From the NCBI GenBank assembly GCA_913019905.1, contig CAJVZD010000023.1, positions 18,042 to 82,041 on the forward strand: a stretch of 64,000 nt of DNA, in the 5' to 3' direction. Source of the stretch: an uncultured Cellvibrionales bacterium. GTDB taxonomy: Bacteria > Pseudomonadota > Gammaproteobacteria > Pseudomonadales > Dasaniaceae. A model generated the notes under the pieces. The model was given only the letters and a program-made list of their open reading frames with translations. It was not told the origin of the DNA and ran no database searches. Below are positions 17,867 through 27,870 of this stretch, piece by piece. Numbering within the stretch: the first letter of the stretch is position 1; each line of letters begins with the position of its first letter. Made by a program: the position numbers and the translations under genes.

Positions 17867-20800
17867 ATGAGAGAACTTAACAATAAACGACTATCTCGTT
17901 GCACGTGGGTGAAGAACCATTCACGCTGGTTGTTGATACCACTGTTGTTTATAAGTTTGAATTTGATCCCTACTGGCGTGATGGCGCTGGATGTTACTGA
18001 AACTACTCAGTCGAAACCGGCGTTGGAGAAGCAGTTCGTCTCCGGCTCGCGATACCGATTTGAGAATATTAACGCCGAAGATGGTTTTCCAGGCTACAGA
18101 GTGACGGCAATCTTTCAAGACAGCAAAGGGTTTATGTGGTTTGGCTCTGATCAAAGCGGGCTCATTCGTTACGACGGCTATTCTTTCACATCCTTTCAAA
18201 CCGAAATTAACAACCCGAACAGTATTAGCAACAATTCTATTTGGTCAATTACAGAAGACAGTCATGGCATGCTTTGGGTGGCCACTTGGGGTGGAGGCCT
18301 GAATCGCTTTGATCGTAAGTCAGAGCAGTTTTATCGTTATCAATACAAAAAAGACGACCCCAAAAGCATAAGCAGCGACACTTTATGGAATTTGCATATA
18401 GATCGGTCAGGCATGCTCTGGATCTCAACATGGGGTGGTGGTCTTAATCGTTTTGATCCGGAAACAGAACAATTTGATCATTATGGACACGACCCTGACA
18501 ACCCCCACAGCCTGAGCCACAATAATGTCAATTCAATATATGAAGACAGTACTGGCGCCCTATGGATTGGCACCGACGGAGGCGGACTGAATAAATTGGA
18601 TCGTGCCACCGGCCGATTCGACCACTATCGACGCGATAAAGAAAATCCCCACAGCATAAACGATAATTTTATTCTGACTATTCAAGAAGACTTGCAGGGC
18701 AAGCTATGGATAGGTACGCGAAAAGGAGGACTCAATGTTTTTGATCGAAAGACAGAGCAGTTCCGGCAATTTCAATACAAGACCGATGATACTCATGATT
18801 CAAGCGATAAAGTTGTCTATACAATTCATCAAGATTCCAGTGGTAAATTCTGGGTTGGAACACAGAATGGACTCTACATATTTGATGAGGAAATTGAGCA
18901 ATTCCAGCACTATAAATACGACCCAAACGACACCCAGAGCCTGAGTGCGAATACAATTAGATCAACCTACGAAGACAGGGAAGGAAATATTTGGATCGGT
19001 ACTGATAGCGGATTGAGCCTTACCGAGAAAGAAGCGTCAGGCTTGGTGTTTCAGCGCATTCCGGACAATCCCAGTAGCTTAGGCAATAACGCCCTTCTTG
19101 AAGACCGAACAGGCAAGATCTGGTACGGGACTTGGGGCGGGAACGGGATCAGTATTCTTAATCAAGAAACCGGGCAGATTCAACGATACAACCACGACCC
19201 CAGCAACCCTCACAGTATTAGCGGAAATTCCATTGGGGCAATTTATGAAGATAGTCAGGGTACGATATGGATTGGGATATCCAACGGCGGACTGAATAGT
19301 TTTGACTGGAAAACCCAGCAGTTCAAGCACTACTTTAATAATTCCCAATATCAGGATAATGCAATTAACTCGGGAATCCTGGCAATTCATGAAGACAGCG
19401 CTGGTGCACTTTGGTTAGGGACAAAAGGCGGAGGGCTCATTAGATTTGATCGTAAAACGGAACAAATATTTAGTTTCCGACACAATCAGCAAGACATACA
19501 CAGCTTAAGCCAGGATTTGATATGGACTATTTACGAAGATCGAAAAGATAACCTTTGGATCGGCACCTATGCTGGTGGCGTAAATAAATTCAACCCTGAC
19601 ACAAAGCAGTTTAAGCGTTATATCCACGATCCCGAAAACGAGCACAGTTTAAGCGACGATTCGGTTCAAAAAATCGTTGAGGACAAGGCCGGCAATTTGT
19701 GGTTTGGCACCTCGAACGGCGGCCTTAATATGTACGATCCGGAAAATGACACTTTTGTTCGCTATAGCGAAAGTGATGGATTGGCTGACAATACCGTCTA
19801 TGGCATTTTAAGTGATGAGCATGGATATTTGTGGATAAGTACCGCTATTGGCATATCCCGTTTTATCCCGGAAAGTAAAACCTTTCAAAATTACAATGTT
19901 TCCAATAAATTGCAAAACAACCAATTCACATCAGGAAGCCTAAAAAGCAAAACAGGACAGATGTTTTTTGGTGGCATTGACGGTTTTCATTCTTTTTTCC
20001 CGGAGCAGATGTCAAGAACCACCAATCGCTATATCCCTCCCATTGTGCTAACCGATTTTCAACTGGATAATAAACCGATTTCTTTTGGAAAAGATTCGGT
20101 ATTATCGCAAGTAATTTCCGAAACAAAGAGTTTAACGCTATCCCATACAAACCGCGTACTCTCCCTCGAATTTACCGCCTTGAGCTACGTCGCCCCGAAT
20201 AGAAATCAGTACCGCTACAAGTTAGAAGGCTTCGATTCCGACTGGATTGTTACCGGTAGCGATCAACGACGCGTTACCTATACTAATTTAAATCCTGGAA
20301 GCTACCTCTTTCGGGTGACAGGCTCCAATAATGACGGTGTATGGAATACAAAAGGCGTATCACTGCCCATTATTATTCCGCCGCCCTGGTGGAGGACTTG
20401 GTGGTCGTACATTTTCTATTTTCTCAGTTTAGCTGCTATCTATTGGCGCGTTGACGTATGGCGCTCAGCTATGGCAAAACGACAACAGATGATTCTACAA
20501 GATCAGGTTTCTCAACGCACCGAAGAAATAACCGCCATTAATGCGCAACTCACGTTGGCACAGGAATCTGCGGAAAATGCAAAGGAAAAAGCCGAAGCCG
20601 CCACTAAGGCAAAAAGTACCTTCCTGGCTAATATGAGTCATGAAATTCGCACCCCTATGAGCGGCGTGCTGGGTATGAGTGATGCGCTGGCAACGACAAA
20701 ACTGGATCAGGAACAACGGGACTACCTTAATGTCATTCGAAGCTCAGGAAATACTTTATTGACGGTTATTGACGACATTCTCGATTATACAAAAATTAGT

Positions 20801-21751
20801 GAAGGGAAGCTGGAGTTTGAGCGAGTAAACCTCGAGTTTAGAAAGTGGGCAAATGATTTAATGTTGCCCTATCGTCTAAAGTCCAATACCGAGCTGAATA
20901 TTCATTTCGAAATAGACGATGAAGTCCCACAATACATTATCGCTGACCCTTCGCGCCTTCATCAGTTACTCAATAATTTGCTAAGTAATGCCCTAAAATT
21001 CACGTCCAAGGGCTCAATTATACTGCGCACTAAACTTCTAAACAAAACCAACGAAAAGTGTGAACTACAATTTGAAGTTTCCGATACTGGTATCGGTATA
21101 CCAGAGGATGTCGTAGACCGAGTCTTTGAAAAATTTGAACAGGCCGAAGTTTCTACCAGTAGAAAATATGGCGGCTCTGGCTTGGGCTTAACCATATGTA
21201 AAGAACTTGTCAGGCTTTCTGGTGGAGAGATTAGGGTAGAGAGTGTACCGGGTAAAGGTTCTTGTTTCTACGTAACGACATCGTTCAATATTGGTCACGA
21301 ACCTCTTGAAAATAGACAACTGGGCAAGAGTCATAAAGATCTATCGTTTCTCAATATTTTGGTAGCTGAAGATAACCCAACCAATCAACTCGTTATACAA
21401 TCGATACTCAGTCGGTTAGGCATAGATCGTGTCACTATCGTGGGAAATGGCAAAGAGGCATTTGAGTCTGTTTGCACACCCTCGAGTGATTTTCATTTAC
21501 TCTTTATGGATTGTGATATGCCTGTACTAGACGGATATGAAGCCACCCAACGCATTCGCGAATGGGAAAGAGAAAACAGTAAATCACCTCTTCCTATTTG
21601 CGCCCTTACCGCCCATGCCTTTTCCGAACATAAAGGAAAAAGCTCGGCAGCAGGAATGAATTACTTTTTGTCCAAACCCGTCAACATCGAAGGTGTTCGA
21701 GAAATTTGCGGAAAATATAGTGATTTTGGTTCCGCACAACAAAAAGTGTGA
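17867..21751 (+). CDS. Hybrid sensor histidine kinase with Reg_prop propeller, Y_Y_Y, HisKA, HATPase and REC domains
   Basis: A 1294-residue membrane hybrid kinase. Residues about 20-42 form the signal anchor. From about 60 to 705 there are some 14 repeats of the Reg_prop type (consensus xEDxxGxLWIGTxxGGLNxFD), enough for two seven-bladed propellers. A Y_Y_Y domain follows (about 765-830), then a transmembrane helix (about 843-862), a coiled coil, HisKA with phospho-acceptor H925 in [11 protein letters not shown], HATPase with N box [13 protein letters not shown] and G boxes DTGIGIP and GGSGLGLTI, and a C-terminal receiver. The receiver has AEDN, phospho-acceptor D near 1214 in FMDCDMP, and the K in LSKPV. 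Unlike Bacteroidetes HTCS proteins it lacks a C-terminal AraC domain, so it must signal to a separate regulator. In this family the propeller senses periplasmic ligands, often oligosaccharides; no polysaccharide-utilisation locus is adjacent. Confidence 0.95.
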   Translation: MRELNNKRLSRCTWVKNHSRWLLIPLLFISLNLIPTGVMALDVTETTQSKPALEKQFVSGSRYRFENINAEDGFPGYRVTAIFQDSKGFMWFGSDQSGLIRYDGYSFTSFQTEINNPNSISNNSIWSITEDSHGMLWVATWGGGLNRFDRKSEQFYRYQYKKDDPKSISSDTLWNLHIDRSGMLWISTWGGGLNRFDPETEQFDHYGHDPDNPHSLSHNNVNSIYEDSTGALWIGTDGGGLNKLDRATGRFDHYRRDKENPHSINDNFILTIQEDLQGKLWIGTRKGGLNVFDRKTEQFRQFQYKTDDTHDSSDKVVYTIHQDSSGKFWVGTQNGLYIFDEEIEQFQHYKYDPNDTQSLSANTIRSTYEDREGNIWIGTDSGLSLTEKEASGLVFQRIPDNPSSLGNNALLEDRTGKIWYGTWGGNGISILNQETGQIQRYNHDPSNPHSISGNSIGAIYEDSQGTIWIGISNGGLNSFDWKTQQFKHYFNNSQYQDNAINSGILAIHEDSAGALWLGTKGGGLIRFDRKTEQIFSFRHNQQDIHSLSQDLIWTIYEDRKDNLWIGTYAGGVNKFNPDTKQFKRYIHDPENEHSLSDDSVQKIVEDKAGNLWFGTSNGGLNMYDPENDTFVRYSESDGLADNTVYGILSDEHGYLWISTAIGISRFIPESKTFQNYNVSNKLQNNQFTSGSLKSKTGQMFFGGIDGFHSFFPEQMSRTTNRYIPPIVLTDFQLDNKPISFGKDSVLSQVISETKSLTLSHTNRVLSLEFTALSYVAPNRNQYRYKLEGFDSDWIVTGSDQRRVTYTNLNPGSYLFRVTGSNNDGVWNTKGVSLPIIIPPPWWRTWWSYIFYFLSLAAIYWRVDVWRSAMAKRQQMILQDQVSQRTEEITAINAQLTLAQESAENAKEKAEAATKAKSTFLANMSHEIRTPMSGVLGMSDALATTKLDQEQRDYLNVIRSSGNTLLTVIDDILDYTKISEGKLEFERVNLEFRKWANDLMLPYRLKSNTELNIHFEIDDEVPQYIIADPSRLHQLLNNLLSNALKFTSKGSIILRTKLLNKTNEKCELQFEVSDTGIGIPEDVVDRVFEKFEQAEVSTSRKYGGSGLGLTICKELVRLSGGEIRVESVPGKGSCFYVTTSFNIGHEPLENRQLGKSHKDLSFLNILVAEDNPTNQLVIQSILSRLGIDRVTIVGNGKEAFESVCTPSSDFHLLFMDCDMPVLDGYEATQRIREWERENSKSPLPICALTAHAFSEHKGKSSAAGMNYFLSKPVNIEGVREICGKYSDFGSAQQKV

Positions 21752-21897
21752 CGACGAAAATGAGAGATGACCATGGAGCGAATCAAAGACAGACTTAATC
21801 CAGCCACCTATCAAGTAGTCATTATTTCCACTCGACTTCAGATGAAAACTAACTCTGGCAGCTAATTCTTTCGACGCTTATTTTATTGCAAAGACAT

Positions 21898-22935
21898 TCA
21901 AGACGGCATCACACGGGTACGATACAATGCGTCCACCGTTGCCACCAGATTATCCACATCCTCCTCATTGCCAGGTATAAACGGTAACGACAGAGTAATA
22001 TTATCTCTTAATTTTTCTTTGTCGAATGGCTTCAATTGTTCAGTCACTGAAGAGCCAATACTGCAATGTACATCCATCATGCGGTAGTCTGCGCTTTGGT
22101 CAAAATCAATGTCACTCAAGTCGATCGCTCGAATAGATGGATTGCTAGCCGTTTTAAACGTGATATGTTTTTCAAGGGGGTTAAACACAATACTCCACGC
22201 GGTCACTGTATTATCATCACGCTTCTGATTCCATGGAAAATCGATTTCCTGACCAGGAGTTTGATTAACCGAATCCAACAGTTCAATTCCATCTGTTTCA
22301 CAGGCACTATTAGATAAATAAGCTGAGCGTTGATCGGCGAGGTGGATAAATCGCGCTATAGAGGTATTGTCATTGATGCCTGAACTAGACCCGGTTTTTG
22401 AAGCAGCTAACTCTTCCAAACACAACGGGTAAGTTGTATTGGTCATGATTGGCAGCGCTGCATTACGGTAAATCTTTGGCATTCCGTCGACAAATTCTAT
22501 CAACAAGTGATTTCCGGCAACATCTAACAGGGTGTAGTGAAGTGGCAGATGTTCTTTTCTCGGCCGCACTTTTGAAAGACTATCAATCACCTCGTCCACT
22601 GTTGCGCAACTGTCCAATTGATATTGAATCCATTGCAGCGGACTCAATTGAGGCAGCTCTGTGTCATCACCAAAATCCCCACCATTGTGCCACATTAACG
22701 TAATAGCCAATCCAGCTTCATTCATTCCTGATGTCGGCAACTCCGCCGAGTAAGAGCAAAAACTAACACTGCCATATTTAACTTCCCAACGTATTACCTT
22801 ATCTATTCCGGAGCGGCCATTTTCTTTAATGGTGCCGCGTAGATTTGTGCCGATTATTCCATGCACTAAGGCATAATCATAATTATAGGCTAAGTATTTT
22901 TGACTTTTTCTTCCGTACACAATCGAAGTACACAT
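21898..22935 (-). CDS. Linear amide C-N hydrolase, choloylglycine hydrolase/penicillin V acylase (Ntn) family
   Basis: A 345-residue Ntn hydrolase. The sequence begins MCTSIVYG, so removal of Met1 exposes the nucleophile Cys2 as in conjugated bile acid hydrolases and penicillin V acylases. D20 in AYNYDYA, the MNEAGLAITLMWH region and the IMTNTTYPLCLEEL region with the conserved Asn match the family. There is no signal peptide, so it acts in the cytoplasm. The family cleaves linear amides including conjugated bile salts, penicillin V and N-acyl homoserine lactones. Substrate is not predictable here. It is convergent with the hybrid kinase gene and followed upstream by an 830-bp gene-free region. 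Confidence 0.88.
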   Translation of the reverse strand: MCTSIVYGRKSQKYLAYNYDYALVHGIIGTNLRGTIKENGRSGIDKVIRWEVKYGSVSFCSYSAELPTSGMNEAGLAITLMWHNGGDFGDDTELPQLSPLQWIQYQLDSCATVDEVIDSLSKVRPRKEHLPLHYTLLDVAGNHLLIEFVDGMPKIYRNAALPIMTNTTYPLCLEELAASKTGSSSGINDNTSIARFIHLADQRSAYLSNSACETDGIELLDSVNQTPGQEIDFPWNQKRDDNTVTAWSIVFNPLEKHITFKTASNPSIRAIDLSDIDFDQSADYRMMDVHCSIGSSVTEQLKPFDKEKLRDNITLSLPFIPGNEEDVDNLVATVDALYRTRVMPS

Positions 22936-23766
22936 GAGCAGGCTTCCACCTAAAGCAAAGTTATATTACCTGTATCGATACTTGCCGCACTAGTTGAGTG
23001 AGCTTATTAGCGTTGTCGTGCAACTGGTAACTAAGAGTACTTGTTAGCGCTATAGCGCAGTCTTTATGGCTCACACTTTCATCAGGAATAATCTTTCTGC
23101 CTCCATTGCTCGATCGATTTTCTTCAATAGGTTCGCCAGCAAGGTAGTAAAATCAACTACTCATCCCATCGTTGGAGTTAATATTGCCATTATCCTCTCT
23201 TTTCTAAATCACCCTCAATACTTGAATATTACTTGATCGCTCAAGCATAAGTCAATGTAAAATTCTCTCTCTGGGATATTGCCATATTAACTCTGCCAGC
23301 AAGGCAAGAAAAAACGTTAAGAGCCCGCAGTTGGTAAAGCGAGTGAGGATGACTCACGATCTGCATTCATTGCGGTTGTGTAGTTGAGATCAGCGCATGC
23401 TTTGAGGATCAATTGCCGCACCGTCAGCTTGTTAAATTCCCGTTGATTTAGAACTGCATGCGACTGCTTATGCGATGTCTCGGGCGCAACTTATCATTAC
23501 CCGTTTACCCTTTTACCATTGACCATTGACCATTGACCATTGCGCAAATGATCGTTCGCCAAACGTCGTTTCATTCGTGACGTTCATTGAATGGCGGCCC
23601 ACCCGAAACACGTTGTTAACAATGCGATGACAGAGCGAAGCCGCCGAGCCTGATCGTGAGATTTGAACATTCTATGGTCGGCACAAGCTCCCGCTTTTGG
23701 AATGGCATATCCTTCATGATCCGAATTTAACGGATGGTCGCTCGTGATTGAAATTGGATCGAAGAT
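22936..23766. other. Long gene-free region
   Basis: About 830 bp between two minus-strand genes. It must carry the promoter of the amide hydrolase gene near 22.95 kb and contains a short 7-bp tandem repeat. A minus-strand open stretch of about 60 codons around 23320-23500 has no start codon and no family I recognise; it may be coding debris. Confidence 0.35.
23516..23542. repeat. Short tandem repeat, CCATTGA x about 4
   Basis: Four near-perfect copies of the 7-mer CCATTGA in tandem, the last ending in C instead of A. It is not close to a start codon, so probably neutral slippage. Confidence 0.7.
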
Positions 23767-24480
23767 TTACGTCTGCAAACCAAAAGCATTCACCATGCCG
23801 AGATACAGTGATTGATCTGCGGATACAATAGGCACCCCCAGTTCCTGTTCCATCTCCTTTATCCACGAGAGCGTTCTAATGCCGGATCCACTGACAAGAA
23901 TGGCATCGCTTTCTGGCGCCGCTGAAAACGAGCGGCGTACGCTTTCGGTCACCTCCTGTTCAGAAAATTGGTAGCCTCTGGCATTCACGGTGTCTTGATC
24001 GTCGAACAGTCCTTGATCCACAAATGTCTGAAAGGTCAAAATGTCATAACCAGCCTCCAGGAGAAAACCGCTGAGCTCTGCCTTCCAATCTGGATCATAA
24101 TAAGGGCAGGCAAGCGTCAGTTTTTGTGCTTCTGTGGCTTCCAATAGGTCAAGTACTGCAACACCATTAAGAATCACGGGCACGCCACATCCGTCTGAAA
24201 GCCGCCGACCGAATTCCCGAGCACCCTGTGGAGTTCCGCCAATCTGGTAGGCAAATGCAGGCCCCACTTGGATGATTAGATCACAGCCGGCGTCAGCCAG
24301 TTGTTGGCTGGCGGTTAATAGTTTTGGTTCAGATTCTCGAATAGCCTGGAAGCTATAGTCGAACTTGGGAGGCAGCAAGATGGTCTGGTTTAAACGAATC
24401 TCATCTCGATGACGGGCGGCTATTTCTTCCAGTGTGGGGTCGAACCAAGCAGGGGCTGCGATGATGCCAAGTGTTTTCAT
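23767..24480 (-). CDS. Asp/Glu racemase superfamily protein (maleate isomerase/AMDase-like), catalytic cysteines not conserved
   Basis: A 237-residue protein from ATG 24480; a longer open frame upstream has no homology-like character. The fold signature is clear: start MKTLGIIAAPAWFDPT, ADAGCDLIIQVGPAFAYQ around residue 70, LACPYYDPDWK near 125, and the C-terminal ILVSGSGIRTLSWIKEMEQELGVPIVSADQ. In maleate cis-trans isomerases and Asp/Glu racemases two cysteines flank the active site. The second normally lies in the motif equivalent to L-V-S-G-S-G (usually S-C-T or S-C-G), and here both sites appear to be Gly or Ser. So it is not a normal racemase. It is divergent from a TauD-type dioxygenase gene, with 350 bp between them. 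Confidence 0.8.
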   Translation of the reverse strand: MKTLGIIAAPAWFDPTLEEIAARHRDEIRLNQTILLPPKFDYSFQAIRESEPKLLTASQQLADAGCDLIIQVGPAFAYQIGGTPQGAREFGRRLSDGCGVPVILNGVAVLDLLEATEAQKLTLACPYYDPDWKAELSGFLLEAGYDILTFQTFVDQGLFDDQDTVNARGYQFSEQEVTESVRRSFSAAPESDAILVSGSGIRTLSWIKEMEQELGVPIVSADQSLYLGMVNAFGLQT

Positions 24481-24830
24481 AGTGGTGTGCACCCTAGGTG
24501 ATAAATTTTGTGTGAGTCTATCGTAAGTTGTGCTTGGGTGAGGGCGATATATTTTCAAGTAGGGGTGTGTTTTTTGAACGCTCAGAACGGAGCAATGATC
24601 GAGCTTAGTTTGGGTATTGAAGATCAATAGATTGACTGGTAGCCTACACAGCGATTGCAAACGCGCCTTTGCTTGTAGTAGCTTGACGAATCCGGTGCTT
24701 AATACGTCTAGACGCCTTAATATCAATACTAATATTGATATCAGCCCTAGGCCGCTTCCCACTCGCAGCACGCAGTGGTCACTGAATGCGCATAAGCCTC
24801 CACACGAACACCTAAAAAAAGTGATTGCAA
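24481..24830. promoter_or_regulatory. Divergent promoter region, racemase-like/dioxygenase genes
   Basis: A 350-bp gap between diverging starts. It should hold both promoters. A local repetition TAATATCAATACTAATATTGATATCAG at about 24717-24743 has partial dyad symmetry and could be an operator. No regulator gene is adjacent. Confidence 0.35.
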
Positions 24831-25976
24831 ATGACCCACGAAGCACCCAATTTCCGGCCGAGCCTTCCCCTGAATACGCCAGACCTATTGAGCAGCGGAG
24901 ACGTGCAGCTAAAAAAAAGGCCATTTCTAATCGATTCTAGAGAACCTTATTTTCCGGAGCGCCTCAATCCAAAAGTGAACCCGGACTTTCCAAAATTCTT
25001 TCACCTCGACCCGTCAGAATGCGATTCAGCTGCCCTGATTAAGGCCACAAGAGCGTTGATTGATACCCACCTGCCGGCGTACGGCTGTCTGGTGATTCGA
25101 GGCTTGCCATTGGAAGGACAGTCGGCTGATAACAGAGATCAGGAAAAAGCATTCTCGTTTTCAGGCCTGCTCCAGCAACTGGGTTATCAATTGACGCGCT
25201 ACGTTGGTGGCGTAACGGCGAGAGAGCAAAGCGGGCTTATGGTTTATCCGGCCTCGGACGAAGATTCACGAGTGTGCATGGACCTCCATCAAGACAATAC
25301 CTATTGGTCAGAGCCGCCCAAACAATTGTTTTTTTACTACGAGCAGCCAGCCGCAGTGGGCGGGCTTAATCCGCTTCTCGATGTGCGCGAGTATCTCAGC
25401 AAGATTCCCGCTGACATTGTCTCAAAATTCGAAAACCTTGGAGTGCGCTACGAGAGCTATTACCCGGATCAGTCGCGAGACTCCCGCTTCGTTCCTTGGC
25501 AAAAAAGCTTCGAGACAGAAGACCGAAGCGTGGTCGAAGCAAATTTAAAAGAGGGAGGATTTGAGTTTGCTTGGGAGGCTGATGATTCGGGCGAGACTTA
25601 TTCCTTGCGCAAGTGGAACGTACTCTCGCCCTTTAAGCCGCACCCGATCACCTCGGAGAAACTTTGGGTCAATATGATCGTAGCCAATCACGCGAGCTAT
25701 TTTCACGATCACCCAAGCTACCCGGAATTGAGCGACACGCCTTATACCGTGAACGGTGAGCAGAACATCGATTACCCATTCAACATTAAGTATGGCAACG
25801 GTGAGAGTGTTCCCTATGCCGTGATCCAAACCTTACGCAAATTGGCATGGGAAACCGCGCAGTCTTTTAGGGCGGAGGCCGGCGACTTACTCGTGGTGGA
25901 CAATTACCGAACCCAGCATGGGCGATTGGGCTATGAACCCCCAAGGAAGTTCTGGATCGGGATTAGTTTAGGCTAG
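24831..25976 (+). CDS. TauD/TfdA family Fe(II)/2-oxoglutarate dioxygenase
   Basis: A 381-residue dioxygenase from ATG 24831; the frame extends 6 bases to a TTG. The iron ligands are in the MDLHQDNTYW motif (H-x-D) and the distal His in RTQHGRLGYEPPRKFWIGIS, where the following Arg binds 2-oxoglutarate. The N-terminal CLVIRGLP is the usual first core strand. It is longer than TauD (about 280) and closer in size to the SyrP/clavaminate-synthase-like group that modifies amino acids. It is divergent from an atypical Asp/Glu-racemase-superfamily gene. A joint role in processing a carboxylic or amino acid is inference. Confidence 0.88.
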   Translation: MTHEAPNFRPSLPLNTPDLLSSGDVQLKKRPFLIDSREPYFPERLNPKVNPDFPKFFHLDPSECDSAALIKATRALIDTHLPAYGCLVIRGLPLEGQSADNRDQEKAFSFSGLLQQLGYQLTRYVGGVTAREQSGLMVYPASDEDSRVCMDLHQDNTYWSEPPKQLFFYYEQPAAVGGLNPLLDVREYLSKIPADIVSKFENLGVRYESYYPDQSRDSRFVPWQKSFETEDRSVVEANLKEGGFEFAWEADDSGETYSLRKWNVLSPFKPHPITSEKLWVNMIVANHASYFHDHPSYPELSDTPYTVNGEQNIDYPFNIKYGNGESVPYAVIQTLRKLAWETAQSFRAEAGDLLVVDNYRTQHGRLGYEPPRKFWIGISLG

Positions 25977-26009
25977 GCTCTCGCACACACGACCTTTAAC
26001 TCCAAATCA

Positions 26010-27380
26010 TTAATCCAAAAGCGCCTGAGATACCAGCGCCTTAAATTTTTCTGAAAGATTGTAAGACCTGGAAGGGACCATTTGTAACATCAAAACCGCG
26101 ACTGTTTCGGTTTCGGGATCTGCCCATGAAAAAGTACCCAGCGATCCGCTCCAACCAAATTCCCCGTTATTCACCCCGTAAGTGCTCTGGGCTTCGTCAA
26201 CCACCACCGACAAACCATAACCCCAGCCACGGTCTAGCATAGGCACGCGCGGACCAAAACCAATCGGCATTAACGCTTCAGGTATATGATTCTGTGTCAT
26301 CAGGCTTACTGTTTTTGCTTTCAGAAATCGCTGCTCTTCCAGCACCCCATCATTGAGCATTCCTTGCAGAAAACGCAAGTAATCGGGGACGCTACTGACC
26401 ATGCCGGCAGCACCTTCCAATAGCGGTGGATTCACAGTAATCGGGATGCTCATATCAGCTTCACGGCTTATCGGTCCCCCACCATTCGGCACACGATAGA
26501 TGTGGGCGAGACGGTCTACTTTATTTCCGGGTACAAAAAATCCAGTGTCCGACATTGCCAACGGACTAAAGACTTTGTCTTGCAAATAGTCATCGAAAGC
26601 CTGCCCTGAAACCAATTCAACAATGCGGCCCAATACAGTGATGGAAATACTGTAAATCCATTTTGTTCCAGGATCAGCGACCAAAGGAACCGCTGCCACT
26701 TTATCTACCAGCTGCTGCAAATTATCAGCGCGTCTCCGCACACCTTTCAGTCGATACAACGCGCCATTTCGATGACTAAGACCCGCCGTGTTCATTAGCA
26801 AATCCTCTATGGTCATCTCTCTACTTGCCGGCCGCGTAGCACTATTATCCTCAGCATCCGGACTTATATAGACTTCCATATTAGCGTATTTCGGCAAATA
26901 TTTTGAGACCGGATCGGAGAGTTTTAATCGGCCCTGCTCAACCAATTGCATAGTGGCAACCGCAGTAATAGGTTTACTCATTGAACGAATTTGAAACAGA
27001 GATGTTGGCCGCATTGGAAGTCGATTTTCCACATCCTGCCAGCCCATGCTTTCCAGATAGACAATTTTGCCATTGCGAGCGACGCCTGCCACTAACCCCG
27101 CTACCCGCCCGTCGTCGACATGCTGCTTGAGCATTTGGGTGAGCAGCCGAAATCGAGCCGAGGACATGCCCTGAGTCTCCGGTTCCACCCGCGGTAAACC
27201 GATAACATTCTCAGAATCAGCTGCTAAAGCTGGTGATTGGTATGAGAAAACGATGGTAGATATCGCCGTTACTAACAGCGCTTTTTGAAGTCCCTTAAAT
27301 GACATAGAGATATTGATCATCCACTTTTTACCGGCGAGTTTGTTGTTGTTAATGCTGTTAACTATCAATGAAGTCTCCAT
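26010..27380 (-). CDS. Serine hydrolase, beta-lactamase class C/esterase-like (S12 family), exported
   Basis: A protein of up to 456 residues. The ATG at 27380 gives a long basic N-region; starts at M21 (27320) or M26 give a conventional signal peptide ending SYQSPALAAD, so the true start is probably one of those. The catalytic S133-x-x-K136 is in IRSMSKPITA, the Tyr in KWIYSISITVLGRIVE (a Y-x-S pattern as in S12 esterases rather than Y-A-N of AmpC), and a third motif lies in the WSGSLGTFSWADPE region. These proteins include periplasmic esterases and D-Ala-D-Ala peptidases; resistance should not be inferred. It is convergent with the dioxygenase gene, separated by 33 bp. Confidence 0.88.
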   Translation of the reverse strand: METSLIVNSINNNKLAGKKWMINISMSFKGLQKALLVTAISTIVFSYQSPALAADSENVIGLPRVEPETQGMSSARFRLLTQMLKQHVDDGRVAGLVAGVARNGKIVYLESMGWQDVENRLPMRPTSLFQIRSMSKPITAVATMQLVEQGRLKLSDPVSKYLPKYANMEVYISPDAEDNSATRPASREMTIEDLLMNTAGLSHRNGALYRLKGVRRRADNLQQLVDKVAAVPLVADPGTKWIYSISITVLGRIVELVSGQAFDDYLQDKVFSPLAMSDTGFFVPGNKVDRLAHIYRVPNGGGPISREADMSIPITVNPPLLEGAAGMVSSVPDYLRFLQGMLNDGVLEEQRFLKAKTVSLMTQNHIPEALMPIGFGPRVPMLDRGWGYGLSVVVDEAQSTYGVNNGEFGWSGSLGTFSWADPETETVAVLMLQMVPSRSYNLSEKFKALVSQALLD

Positions 27381-27585
27381 CTATCTGTATCGGGTCAGCC
27401 AGATCGGATCGCCCGAACCGCGAGCCAAAGATAGTGGCGTTCACCACTAATAGAGATAAACACTTCATCTAGAAACCCAATGTTGCCCAGTCTACCCTGA
27501 CGTTTACGAATAGGTCTACTATATTGCCTAGGAAACGTTAAACACCATCGTCTGACGGATTCACATGAAGTTTGAACGGCATAAC

Positions 27586-27756
27586 GGGGACGGAGGGATT
27601 AAAAACCAACCAAAACTGATCTTTTTCTAGCAAACAAATTATGCAAGATATTCAAATCAAAAGAGCATGAGGAAAAAAAATCAACCAGCAGCCACCTTAA
27701 ACGGGACAGGTCAAAAACAAGATCGCAATCGATCAAAGTTTAATCCCTCCGTCCCC
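27586..27756. repeat. 171-bp element bounded by perfect 18-bp inverted repeats
   Basis: GGGGACGGAGGGATTAAA at 27586-27603 is repeated exactly inverted at 27739-27756, enclosing 135 bp of AT-rich DNA without an open frame. This looks like a small non-autonomous mobile element or a REP/RAYT-type pair. The rest of the 490-bp intergenic region shows no gene. The element sits about 115 bp upstream of the next start codon. Confidence 0.7.
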
Positions 27757-27870
27757 TTTTCTCTATAAAAAGGGAGTCATGGCACAGCATTCAGCTGACA
27801 CATTCGCCATGTTTAATGATACATTAACAGGCAAAGAGATAAATCTATAATAATCAAGTGAGGAACGCTG

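Noticed and set aside
23320..23500. About 60-codon open minus-strand stretch in the 830-bp gap
   Set aside because: No start codon, no ribosome site and no family I recognise; possibly coding debris but not supportable.
26010..27380. Antibiotic-resistance beta-lactamase
   Set aside because: S-x-x-K is present but the second motif is Y-x-S, as in S12 esterases, and the context is not a resistance locus; called a serine hydrolase instead.
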